NCBI GenBank assembly: GCA_043746555.1
Contig: JAYTQU010000021.1
Span: forward strand, 1 to 7,489
Length of the DNA stretch: 7,489 nucleotides
Source: CAZQYC01 sp043746555
GTDB lineage: Bacteria > Pseudomonadota > Gammaproteobacteria > Steroidobacterales > Steroidobacteraceae
Direction of reading: 5' to 3'
The position numbers and the translations under genes were made by a program. Below are positions 1-5,994 of the stretch, in pieces. Below the pieces are notes generated by a model. It made no database searches and was not told the origin of the DNA. It worked only from the letters and a program-made list of their open reading frames with translations. The stretch's first letter is position 1, and each line of letters begins with the position of its first letter.

Positions 1-681
1 CATGTATTCGGACCGTCCACGACATTTGGCAAAGACCTCATGCCACGTGTTGCCGCACTTCTGGGCGTCGGTCAATTAAGCGACATCATGGCAGTCGAAT
101 CGGCCAACAAGTTTCGTCGACCGATTTACGCCGGCAATGCGATTCTCACGGTTGAATCGCCCGCCGATCAAAAGCTAGTCGCGACTGTCCGCGTTGCTTC
201 GTTTCAACCGGCTGCAGCGGGCGGCAGCGCGCTAGTCGAAGCCGCCAACGTGAGCGCAGAAATTCCAACGCACACGCGCTTTGTTTCTCGCTCGGCGGCG
301 ACCACCGGCCGACCTGACTTGCAATCCGCCGCGCGCGTGGTATCCGGAGGTCGGGCCCTCGCTAACAGCGAAAACTTTAAAATTTTGTACAGCCTCGCCG
401 ATAAACTTGGCGCTGCGGTCGGCGCATCGCGTGCCGCAGTCGACGCAGGCTACGTTCCAAGCGATCTGCAAGTCGGTCAGACCGGTAAGATTATCTCTCC
501 GGAGCTGTATATCGCCTGCGGTATCTCCGGCGCGATCCAGCATCTCACCGGCATTAAGGATGCACGCACGATTGTCGCCATCAACAAGGATGGCGAAGCG
601 CCGATTTTCGAAGTGGCCGATATTGGTCTAGTCGGAGACCTATTCCAAATCGTACCTGAGCTAGAAAAAGCCCTGGGCTGA
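1..681 (+). CDS. etfA: Electron transfer flavoprotein alpha subunit, 5'-truncated by window edge
   Basis: This is the C-terminal 226 residues of the ETF alpha subunit, which pairs with EtfB and passes electrons from acyl-CoA and other dehydrogenases through FAD to ETF:quinone oxidoreductase. The frame is open from base 1 (His-Val-Phe-Gly-Pro), so the ATG at 40 is internal; about 85 N-terminal residues of the usual 310 or so are missing. The fragment carries the family's FAD-domain signatures: SGGR near residues 115-118, GASRAAVDAGY from 141, VGQTGK at 158-163 and the CGISGAIQH segment ending at 181, then AINKD and a typical GLVGDL end. The partner etfB usually lies next to it and is probably upstream of the window. 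A hairpin terminator follows 29 bases after the stop, so the porin downstream is probably a separate transcript. Confidence 0.97.
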   Translation, partial: HVFGPSTTFGKDLMPRVAALLGVGQLSDIMAVESANKFRRPIYAGNAILTVESPADQKLVATVRVASFQPAAAGGSALVEAANVSAEIPTHTRFVSRSAATTGRPDLQSAARVVSGGRALANSENFKILYSLADKLGAAVGASRAAVDAGYVPSDLQVGQTGKIISPELYIACGISGAIQHLTGIKDARTIVAINKDGEAPIFEVADIGLVGDLFQIVPELEKALG

Positions 682-709
682 TAAAACATTGAGCTAACGT
701 TCGCGCGAC

Positions 710-750
710 AGCGACCGTTGAATCATTCATCGGTCGCTTCATTATTTTGG
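710..750 (+). terminator. Rho-independent terminator after etfA
   Basis: An 8-bp stem, AGCGACCG (710-717) with CGGTCGCT (731-738), is extended inside by a second run of paired bases (719-722 with 726-729) across one T-T mismatch. It is followed by an AT-rich tail, TTCATTATTTT. The tail is interrupted, so termination may be partial. Position just after the etfA stop supports the call. Confidence 0.6.
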
Positions 751-941
751 CTGACGATAATTTTCGTTACGCGACTTCGCATTGGAATGTTTGTTGTATC
801 GTCGCGACGCAGCACTGCATCCAGTCTGCAATAATTCCGACATCGGCCTAACTTGTCGTCGCGCAACGCGCATAAGAAACCGACTCTCTCTCCACGGAAT
901 TCGTCAATACGCTATCGCGATCAATGACGAATGTGACTGTA

Positions 942-959
942 CTGTCATCTGGTTGTCAT
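942..959 (+). promoter_or_regulatory. PhoB-binding site (Pho box) upstream of the porin
   Basis: The sequence CTGTCATCTGGTTGTCAT is two 7-base half-sites separated by 4 bases, the exact spacing of the Pho box (CTGTCAT-N4-CTGTCAY). The first half matches all 7 positions and the second 6 of 7. A weaker third half (ATGTGAC, 931-937) lies 11 bases upstream in register. It sits where PhoB-dependent promoters replace the -35 element, 8 bases before a -10 hexamer. It implies induction of the porin under phosphate starvation. That is an inference from match, spacing and context. Confidence 0.75.
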
Positions 960-967
960 GCGCGCTG

Positions 968-973
968 TATAAA
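968..973 (+). promoter_or_regulatory. -10 element of the porin promoter
   Basis: TATAAA matches the sigma-70 consensus at 5 of 6 positions and lies 8 bases after the Pho box. In E. coli phoA the gap is about 10, so the spacing is slightly short. Transcription would begin near 980, leaving a leader of about 125 bases before the porin ATG. Confidence 0.5.
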
Positions 974-1056
974 TTTCCCAACGTTCCTTCAGTAGCCCAT
1001 CCGGTCGATCATCGCCGAATGGATTCCTGTGGACAGCAATTAGAACCCAGCGACGA

Positions 1057-1081
1057 TTCGCGCGGCGCGCGACGTCGCGAA
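1057..1081 (+). repeat. GC-rich inverted repeat in the porin leader
   Basis: TTCGCG (1057-1062) can pair with CGCGAA (1076-1081). Overlapping this is a perfect 12-bp palindrome, CGCGACGTCGCG (1068-1079). The structure ends 11 bases before the porin's AGGAG ribosome binding site and leaves that site free. It might stabilise the messenger or be an operator; no T-run follows, so it is not a terminator. Confidence 0.35.
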
Positions 1082-1106
1082 CACAAATTTTTAGGAGCTA
1101 GCTCAA

Positions 1107-2189
1107 ATGCGTAACACTTTGCTTAGTACCGCGGTCATGCTTGCTTGCGCGGCGGCCGTCACCGCGTCTGCGGAAGATGCGTCGCAGGAAAAGACAACGA
1201 TCGGCGGCAAGACGTACATCGATTTCACTCACGTCTCCCAAGATTCCGATGGCGTCAGCAAGGACGCGACCGGTATCGGCATCGACGTGAAGCGCTTTTA
1301 CGTCGGCATCGATCATAAATTCGACGACATGTGGGCAACCAACGTGACGACCGATTTCAACTACCTAAGCACCGATGGCGAAACACAAATTTATATCAAG
1401 AAGGCCTATATGGAGGCGAAATTCGACGACGCGTTCGTACTGCGCGCCGGCTCGGCAGATTTGCCGTGGGTTCCGTTCGTGGAAGGATTGTACGGCTATC
1501 GCTACATGGAAAATGTATTGATCGATCACACGAAGTTCGGCACATCGGCCGATTGGGGCTTACATGCCAGCGGCAAATTGTCGGATGGCATGGTGAACTA
1601 CGCGGTTTCCATCGTTAACGGTGCGGGCTATAAAAATCCCACGCGTTCGAAGAGCGTCGACGTCGAGGGTCGCGTGAGCGTGGAACCGGTCAAGGGACTT
1701 ACCTTTGCAGTCGGCTTCCACAACGGCAAGCTTGGCAAAGAAACCGAATCGAACCCCGCTGAAAATACAGCGCAACGCATCGATGTGTTGGCGGCATATG
1801 TGAGCGGCCCTTTTCGCACCGGCGTCGAATACTTTCAAGCCAAGAATTGGAATAGAGTGCAAGCACCGGCGAATCCACCAACGGCCGCGTTTGAGGAAGA
1901 CAAGTCGGATGGCTACTCCGGTTGGTTCTCATATGGCTTCACGAATGAAGTGGCGGCGTTCGTTCGCTACGATCGCGTCAAGCCCAGCAAGGATTTGGCG
2001 CCTAACCTCGAAAACAAGTATTTGAATTTAGGCGTGGCTTACAAGCCGCGCAAAAACGTCGATCTCGCTTTCGTATACAAGCAGGACAAAGTCGACAGCG
2101 GAACCTTCGGCACCAGCAACGGAACCATCGGCGGAACGACTAATGGCAATTTCAGCGAAGTCGGCGTCTTTGCGCAAGTCGCCTTCTAA
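1107..2189 (+). CDS. Outer-membrane porin, probable phosphate/polyphosphate-type (OprO/OprP-like)
   Basis: This 360-residue protein reads as an outer-membrane beta-barrel that would let solutes diffuse into the periplasm. It has a Sec signal peptide (positive MR start, hydrophobic core to about residue 20, predicted cleavage after Ala-Ser-Ala 22), alternating hydrophobic/polar strands with many aromatic residues, and a C-terminal Phe after Gln-Val-Ala, the usual barrel-assembly signal. The start is well set by AGGAG at 1093-1097, 9 bases before the ATG. Segments such as VLRAGSADLPWVPFVEGLYG and YKNPTRSK resemble porins I recall annotated as phosphate-selective in xanthomonad-type genomes, but I cannot verify that. 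The upstream Pho box and nearby pst genes favour phosphate or polyphosphate uptake. The ion preference is inferred; a general anion porin is the alternative. A strong terminator follows, so it is probably a single-gene transcript. Confidence 0.85.
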   Translation: MRNTLLSTAVMLACAAAVTASAEDASQEKTTIGGKTYIDFTHVSQDSDGVSKDATGIGIDVKRFYVGIDHKFDDMWATNVTTDFNYLSTDGETQIYIKKAYMEAKFDDAFVLRAGSADLPWVPFVEGLYGYRYMENVLIDHTKFGTSADWGLHASGKLSDGMVNYAVSIVNGAGYKNPTRSKSVDVEGRVSVEPVKGLTFAVGFHNGKLGKETESNPAENTAQRIDVLAAYVSGPFRTGVEYFQAKNWNRVQAPANPPTAAFEEDKSDGYSGWFSYGFTNEVAAFVRYDRVKPSKDLAPNLENKYLNLGVAYKPRKNVDLAFVYKQDKVDSGTFGTSNGTIGGTTNGNFSEVGVFAQVAF

Positions 2190-2217
2190 TCAATTGGTCT
2201 CTCGTGCTCGCGCTCTT

Positions 2218-2250
2218 AAAGCCGCAGATTCGTCTGCGGCTTTTGTTTTT
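2218..2250 (+). terminator. Strong Rho-independent terminator after the porin, possibly shared with pstB
   Basis: GCCGCAGA (2221-2228) and TCTGCGGC (2233-2240) form a perfect 8-bp stem closed by a TTCG tetraloop, extended by AAA (2218-2220) with TTT (2241-2243). TTTTGTTTTT follows. On the minus strand the same stem is followed by TTTAAGAG, so it may also stop pstB transcription, whose stop codon lies about 75 bases away. Confidence 0.9.
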
Positions 2251-2323
2251 CTATTCGTAAACACTGATTGAAGGTCGCCGCAGTTTTCGCCTTCGATATG
2301 CATAACGGTTTCGAGGCGGATAC

Positions 2324-3211
2324 CTAACCGTAGCGACCGGTGATGTAGTCTTCTGTCGCTTTCTTATGCGGATTGGTGAAGATGGTCGATGCCTGATCGA
2401 ATTCCACCAACTCGCCTAGATACAAAAATGCGGTGTAGTCGGAGACTCGCGCGGCTTGTTGCATGTTATGAGTCACGATCAGCACCGTGACTTGATCGCG
2501 CAAAGTGGAAATCAATTCCTCAATCTTGGCGGTCGCAATCGGATCGAGGGCGGAAGTCGGCTCATCGAACAATAATATTTCCGGCTTGGTCACCAAAGCG
2601 CGCGCGATACAAAGACGCTGCATTTGTCCGCCGGACAACGCTAGCGCCGACTCTTGCAATCGATCCTTCACTTCGTCCCAAAGCGCCGCGCCGCGCAACG
2701 CCTGTTCCACTTGTTCGGACAATACAGCACGGTTTCGTAATCCTCGCAAACGCATTCCATAGGCCACGTTGTCGAATATCGACTTCGGAAACGGATTCGG
2801 CTTTTGAAATACCATGCCGATTCGCATACGCACTTCGATGGGATCGATGTCCTTGCCGATCAGATTGAGATTATCGGGATGCAGCGTAATCGTGCCTTCA
2901 TAGCGCGTATCGGGTTGTAAATCGTGCATGCGGTTAAAGCAGCGCAAAAACGTGCTCTTGCCGCATCCCGAAGGACCGATCAACGCGGTAACTTGATTTT
3001 CGGCGATCGGAATGGTGAGCGACTTGAGCGCCTGATTCTCGCCATAGTAAAAATTCAGATTTTCCACGGAGGCTTTGACCTTAAAGGCCTTGAGCTTGCG
3101 TGTGTCTTCGTTCTCGTCCACTTGACGGTCCAGCGACGTTACCCCGCTACTGCGCGGCAGGGCGATATCGATGATCGGTGTGGTACGACCGGCAGTACGG
3201 ACAGACTCCAT
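2324..3211 (-). CDS. pstB: Phosphate ABC transporter ATP-binding protein PstB
   Basis: PstB is the cytoplasmic ATPase that drives phosphate import through PstC/PstA from the binding protein PstS. All ABC motifs are intact (numbered for 295 residues): Walker A GPSGCGKST 79-87, Q-loop Gln136 in MVFQKPNPFP, signature LSGGQ 192-196, Walker B ILLFDEP 212-218, D-loop SALD, and switch His248 in VTHNMQQA. The end, EDYITGRYG, is typical of PstB. I chose the ATG at 3211 because GGGGA sits 5 bases upstream; in-frame ATG at 3223 and GTG at 3241 are possible and would add 4 or 10 residues. Any of these leaves an N-terminal extension of about 40 residues beyond the usual core. It stands alone, not between pstA and phoU as is usual, and has Pho-box-like sites upstream. 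It ends next to the porin's terminator. Confidence 0.95.
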   Translation of the reverse strand: MESVRTAGRTTPIIDIALPRSSGVTSLDRQVDENEDTRKLKAFKVKASVENLNFYYGENQALKSLTIPIAENQVTALIGPSGCGKSTFLRCFNRMHDLQPDTRYEGTITLHPDNLNLIGKDIDPIEVRMRIGMVFQKPNPFPKSIFDNVAYGMRLRGLRNRAVLSEQVEQALRGAALWDEVKDRLQESALALSGGQMQRLCIARALVTKPEILLFDEPTSALDPIATAKIEELISTLRDQVTVLIVTHNMQQAARVSDYTAFLYLGELVEFDQASTIFTNPHKKATEDYITGRYG

Positions 3212-3393
3212 GCACTTCCCCATCTCATAAAAAATTGTCACCGGCCATTTTTGTCACTGACCGATTGTCTCGCAACGCAAGTCGGCGCAAAAGATAGCGG
3301 CAATTGCCGAGCCCGTACGCGCGCGGTTCTTATGGCTATTTCTTGCAACCATAGCATACGACGCCGGACGTACGGCACTGAACTTACAGACTA

Positions 3394-3419
3394 GCCATAC
3401 AAACTGGCCATACAAACTG
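3394..3419. repeat. Perfect 2 x 13-bp tandem repeat
   Basis: GCCATACAAACTG occurs twice head to tail (3394-3406 and 3407-3419) with no mismatch. It lies in the presumed pstB leader, downstream of the Pho-like sites. It may be a recent slippage duplication or a paired protein-binding site. Confidence 0.85.
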
Positions 3420-3447
3420 GTGCGAGTCCCCGAGACGAACCGGCAAG

Positions 3448-3465
3448 ATGACAGTATGATTACCG
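3448..3465 (-). promoter_or_regulatory. Pho-box-like site upstream of pstB (proximal)
   Basis: Read on the pstB strand, CGGTAAT-CATA-CTGTCAT has the 7-4-7 Pho box spacing, with 5 of 7 and 7 of 7 matches to the half-site consensus. No good -10 hexamer follows at the expected distance, so the promoter is unproven. The pstB start is about 237 bases downstream. Confidence 0.45.
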
Positions 3466-3477
3466 TACACCTCGAAT

Positions 3478-3495
3478 GTGACGGCAAGATGACGC
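3478..3495 (-). promoter_or_regulatory. Pho-box-like site upstream of pstB (distal)
   Basis: Read on the pstB strand, GCGTCAT-CTTG-CCGTCAC fits the 7-4-7 spacing with 5 of 7 and 6 of 7 matches. Its core lies in a 12-bp direct repeat, CGGCAAGATGAC on the plus strand, present at 3441-3452 and 3482-3493 (41 bases apart). Only a poor -10 (TACGGT) lies 10 bases further on. Weaker than the porin's box. Confidence 0.4.
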
Positions 3496-3532
3496 ATGCC
3501 CTCTTGAAGTCGCCCGCCGCAAATTGTTTGGG

Positions 3533-3561
3533 TTGCGTGCAGGACAAGGCTCCGCTATAAG
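3533..3561 (+). promoter_or_regulatory. Possible sigma-70 promoter for dapE
   Basis: TATAAG (3556-3561) matches the -10 consensus at 5 of 6 positions and has a weak -35, TTGCGT (3533-3538), at the ideal 17-base spacing. Two further -10-like hexamers, TACAAT (3576-3581) and TTTAAT (3585-3590), lie closer to the gene without a matching -35, so the true promoter is uncertain. Confidence 0.35.
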
Positions 3562-3598
3562 ACGCGCGCCCGCTCTACAATCTATTTAATCACGCAAA

Positions 3599-4750
3599 AT
3601 GTCCGCCGCACCAACCTCCCTGATCACGGCGCTCGATCTAACCGCTGCGCTCATTCGCCGTCCTTCGGTCAGTCCGGAGGATCAAGGCTGTCTTGATCTG
3701 TTATGCCCGCTATTGGAACCGCTGGGATTCAAGAACGAACGATTGCGCTACGGTCCGGTCGAGAATCTTTGGGCCCGACATGGCAATAGCGCGCCGGTAT
3801 TGTGTTTCGCCGGCCACACTGACGTGGTGCCGACGGGACCGCGCGAAGAATGGGCAACCGATCCCTTCGAGCCGATCGTGAAGGACGGCGTTTTGTACGG
3901 TCGAGGCGCGGCGGACATGAAAAGCGGTTTGGCAGCCATGATGATCGCTGCGCAACGCTTCATCGCCAAACACCCCAATCACAAGGGCACGTTGGCGTTC
4001 TTGCTGACTAGCGACGAAGAAGGTCCCTCGATCGAAGGCACGCGCAAAGTGATGGAGACTTTGGAAGCGCGCAAAGAAAAGATCGATTGGTGCTTGGTTG
4101 GAGAACCCACTTCCGGCGACAAACTCGGCGATATGATCAAGATCGGTCGGCGCGGTTCGCTCTCCGGGAAGCTCACCGTGCATGGCGTGCAAGGTCACGT
4201 CGCGTATCCGCACATGGCGGACAATCCGGTTCATGCACTAGCGCCGGCGCTCGCTGAACTTACCAGTCGCACCTGGGACAAGGGCAATGAATTTTTTCCC
4301 CCGACCAGCTTTCAAGTGTCGAATGTTAGCGCCGGTACAGGCGCGCCGAACGTTATACCCGGCGAGCTACGACTTCGATTCAACATTCGCTTCTCAACCG
4401 AACAGAGCGTCGAGAAATTGCAGCAAACTATCACCGACATTCTCGACCGCCACAAAGTCAACTACACACTGGAGTGGTTCGTATCGGGGCTGCCGTTTTT
4501 CACGCCGCCGGGTGTGTTGTCGCAAGCCGTGCAACAAGCGGTGAAGGAGCACACTGGTCTCAATGCCGAAATGTCGACCACAGGCGGTACGTCCGATGGC
4601 CGCTTCATCGCGCCCACGGGCGCTCAGGTCGTCGAACTCGGCGTCGCTAACGCTAGCATTCACAAAGTGAACGAATCCGTGCGCGTCGTCGATATCGAAA
4701 CGATGGCGAAGATGTACGAGCGTGTAATGGAGTTAATGTTGGCGGAATGA
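3599..4750 (+). CDS. dapE: Succinyl-diaminopimelate desuccinylase
   Basis: DapE is a cytoplasmic di-zinc M20-family hydrolase that converts N-succinyl-L,L-diaminopimelate to L,L-diaminopimelate and succinate, for lysine and peptidoglycan synthesis. At 383 residues it is full length. The active-site residues map, with a constant offset of 6, onto the Haemophilus influenzae enzyme as I recall it: His73 and Asp75 in GHTDVVP, bridging Asp106 in GRGAADMK, catalytic base Glu140 and ligand Glu141 in SDEEGPS, Glu169 in GEPT, His200 in GHVAYPH of the dimerisation domain, and His355 in NASIHKVNE. The TTGGTSDGRF segment (from residue 327) is also typical. It is transcribed alone, divergently from pstB and convergent with the Uma2 gene 59 bases on. 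No Shine-Dalgarno sequence precedes the ATG. Confidence 0.97.
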   Translation: MSAAPTSLITALDLTAALIRRPSVSPEDQGCLDLLCPLLEPLGFKNERLRYGPVENLWARHGNSAPVLCFAGHTDVVPTGPREEWATDPFEPIVKDGVLYGRGAADMKSGLAAMMIAAQRFIAKHPNHKGTLAFLLTSDEEGPSIEGTRKVMETLEARKEKIDWCLVGEPTSGDKLGDMIKIGRRGSLSGKLTVHGVQGHVAYPHMADNPVHALAPALAELTSRTWDKGNEFFPPTSFQVSNVSAGTGAPNVIPGELRLRFNIRFSTEQSVEKLQQTITDILDRHKVNYTLEWFVSGLPFFTPPGVLSQAVQQAVKEHTGLNAEMSTTGGTSDGRFIAPTGAQVVELGVANASIHKVNESVRVVDIETMAKMYERVMELMLAE

Positions 4751-4809
4751 GCGCCAACGCCTAAACGATGAAATTGCGGGGGACGTGGCCTTCGGCCTTC
4801 ATTCGTGCG

Positions 4810-5394
4810 CTAGTCGAATAGTGCCGCCAACTCGATCTGAATATCAGGGAATGCTGCAACCGCTACGTTTTGCGGCGCTTGCAGACTGACGACCGAGTGA
4901 TGGTCCTCGTTTACAGGATCGCGCATGCAATGCAGTTGTTTGTTTTCGATATCGACAACCCACACTTCGGGAATGCCGTGCTTGGCGTACATGGCAAGCT
5001 TTGGGCCACGATCGAATTTCAAAGTAGTATCGCTGACTTCGATTAACAGCAACACATCAGCGGGAGTAGGATGAGCATCGCGATAGCGGTGCGGTTGTAA
5101 TTTTAGCAACGACAGATCGGGCTGCGGCTCGGAACGCTTACTAAGCCGCACTGGACTTTGAATCCGAACCAATGCACGACGGTCGGCGGCTCGCATAAGT
5201 ATTGCAGCCAGTTGATCGACTACGTATGCATGCCTAGTACCTATCGGTGCCATATCAATCACCTCTCCTTCGATTAACTCCACGCGTGCATCCGGCGCAA
5301 GCAGGCCAACTTCGGCCATGCGGTAGTACTCATCTACATTGATGCGATGACTCTTGGGCCACTGGTCATGCAATTGATCGACGGCGGTATTCAT
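4810..5394 (-). CDS. Uma2-family (DUF820) PD-(D/E)XK-fold protein
   Basis: This 194-residue protein matches the Uma2/DUF820 family, which has a restriction-endonuclease-like fold but mostly unknown function. Recognisable parts, in order: an N-terminal MAEVGLLAPDARVELIEGEVIDMAPIG-type strand region (about 26-52), the PQPDLSLL strand with Asp93, LLLIEVSDTTLKFDRG with Glu119, then Lys132 in PKLAMYAKHGIPEVWVVDI (131-149). Asp93, Glu119 and Lys132 would be the PD-(D/E)XK residues, so it looks catalytically intact. An AGGTG ribosome binding site (5403-5407 on the complement) sits 8 bases before the ATG. The family is abundant in cyanobacteria and patchy elsewhere, so horizontal gain is plausible. 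It follows dsbB on the same strand after 102 bases and is convergent with dapE. The real substrate is unknown. Confidence 0.88.
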   Translation of the reverse strand: MNTAVDQLHDQWPKSHRINVDEYYRMAEVGLLAPDARVELIEGEVIDMAPIGTRHAYVVDQLAAILMRAADRRALVRIQSPVRLSKRSEPQPDLSLLKLQPHRYRDAHPTPADVLLLIEVSDTTLKFDRGPKLAMYAKHGIPEVWVVDIENKQLHCMRDPVNEDHHSVVSLQAPQNVAVAAFPDIQIELAALFD

Positions 5395-5400
5395 AAATGC

Positions 5401-5466
5401 GACACCTAAACGATTAGCGCCTGACCGAGTCTACACCCAGCATTTACAGGTGTCATTCGAGTGTAG
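5401..5466 (-). promoter_or_regulatory. Competing inverted repeats in the Uma2 gene leader
   Basis: On the minus strand GACACCT (5454-5448) can pair with AGGTGTC (5407-5401), which contains the ribosome binding site AGGTG. ACACC (5453-5449) can instead pair with GGTGT (5437-5433), and CTACAC (5466-5461) with GTGTAG (5436-5431). The pairings exclude each other in part, which is the layout of a translational switch. The stems are short and the evidence is by eye only. Confidence 0.25.
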
Positions 5467-5496
5467 CGGCCAACAACCTTATGTCGCTGCGCTCAT

Positions 5497-5991
5497 TTAT
5501 CTGCGCAACCGCCAATTCGTCACGACGCCCCAGGCCCCTAATCCGGTCATCGCCGTCGCCGTCCACCAAGGCCAAGAAATGCCGAATAGAGTGTCGATGT
5601 GCTGGCACTCACCGGAACCAAGGAAGACTTTTTTGATGACGTCGAACACAGGCATGATCTCAAACATATAACTCAAACCCGCTCCGCAGGACGGCACCGA
5701 TCCGGGCGGCTGCGCTTGAATCCAAATGTGTCGACTTGCAATGCCGATACCGATCAGCGCAACAACCCCGAGCAGCACTGCATAGACGCGCGCACCGATC
5801 TGGTTCGGATTGTGAAAAGTTGCCGCCAAAAACACGATACCCAACGCCACAAAGGCGAATCGCTGGAATGAGCACATGTTGCAGGGATCGAGCAGCAGAA
5901 CATATTGCGCGTACAGCGCAAATGCCATCAATACGCAGCAAACCAAAAAGCCGACGGCATTCGAAACGCGACGAGTAACGAAGTTGCGCAT
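5497..5991 (-). CDS. dsbB: Disulfide bond formation protein DsbB (quinone-dependent DsbA oxidase)
   Basis: DsbB is an inner-membrane protein that reoxidises DsbA and passes the electrons to quinone. The 164 residues fit the family size and four-helix layout: hydrophobic spans at about 12-33, 43-58, 68-86 and 141-158. The first periplasmic loop has the redox pair Cys37-Asn-Met-Cys40, followed by Arg44 at the position of the quinone-interacting Arg48 of E. coli. The second loop has Cys102 (PSCGAGL) and Cys129 (GECQ), giving the full set of four catalytic cysteines. Its ATG lies 3 bases after the phoU stop codon, and its ribosome binding site is weak, so translation is probably coupled to phoU. 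Expression would then follow the pst-phoU transcript. Terminator not seen downstream. Confidence 0.95.
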   Translation of the reverse strand: MRNFVTRRVSNAVGFLVCCVLMAFALYAQYVLLLDPCNMCSFQRFAFVALGIVFLAATFHNPNQIGARVYAVLLGVVALIGIGIASRHIWIQAQPPGSVPSCGAGLSYMFEIMPVFDVIKKVFLGSGECQHIDTLFGISWPWWTATAMTGLGAWGVVTNWRLRR

Positions 5992-5994
5992 GCG

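Larger units (their letters stand above)
682..1106. other. Intergenic region between etfA and the porin
   Basis: This 425-base stretch has the etfA terminator at its left end and the porin's Pho box, -10 element and leader at its right end. I see no convincing gene inside it. One open frame (782-1114, +) runs straight through the Pho box and -10 element, has no family resemblance and is best treated as chance. The stretch 751-930 shows nothing I can name. Confidence 0.6.
3212..3598. other. Divergent intergenic region between pstB and dapE
   Basis: This 387-base spacer separates two divergent genes. From left to right it holds two TTGTCAC copies (3235-3241 and 3251-3257), a 12-bp palindrome CGGCAATTGCCG (3298-3309), a 13-bp perfect tandem repeat (3394-3419), two Pho-box-like sites reading toward pstB, and -10-like hexamers reading toward dapE. 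I see no supported gene; the open frames across it (for example 3254-3547, minus) have no recognisable family features. Confidence 0.55.

Noticed and set aside
782..1114. 110-residue open frame upstream of the porin
   Set aside because: It overlaps the Pho box, the -10 element and the porin ribosome binding site, and its product has no domain-like pattern.
1107..1172. Possible lipoprotein signal at Cys14 of the porin
   Set aside because: The residues before Cys14 (Met-Leu-Ala) fit a lipobox poorly, and the Ala-Ser-Ala site at 20-22 with a barrel-type C-terminus fits a normal signal peptidase I substrate.
3298..3309. Palindrome CGGCAATTGCCG in the pstB-dapE spacer as an operator
   Set aside because: Perfect but isolated, not near any promoter element I can support, and without comparison a single 12-bp palindrome in several kilobases is weak evidence.
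3254..3547. 97-residue minus-strand frame upstream of pstB
   Set aside because: No family resemblance, no ribosome binding site, and it covers the tandem repeat and the Pho-like sites; best explained as chance.
4787..4797. GGCCTTCGGCC hairpin between dapE and the Uma2 gene as a terminator
   Set aside because: The stem is only 4 bp with a 3-base loop and no T-run follows on either strand.
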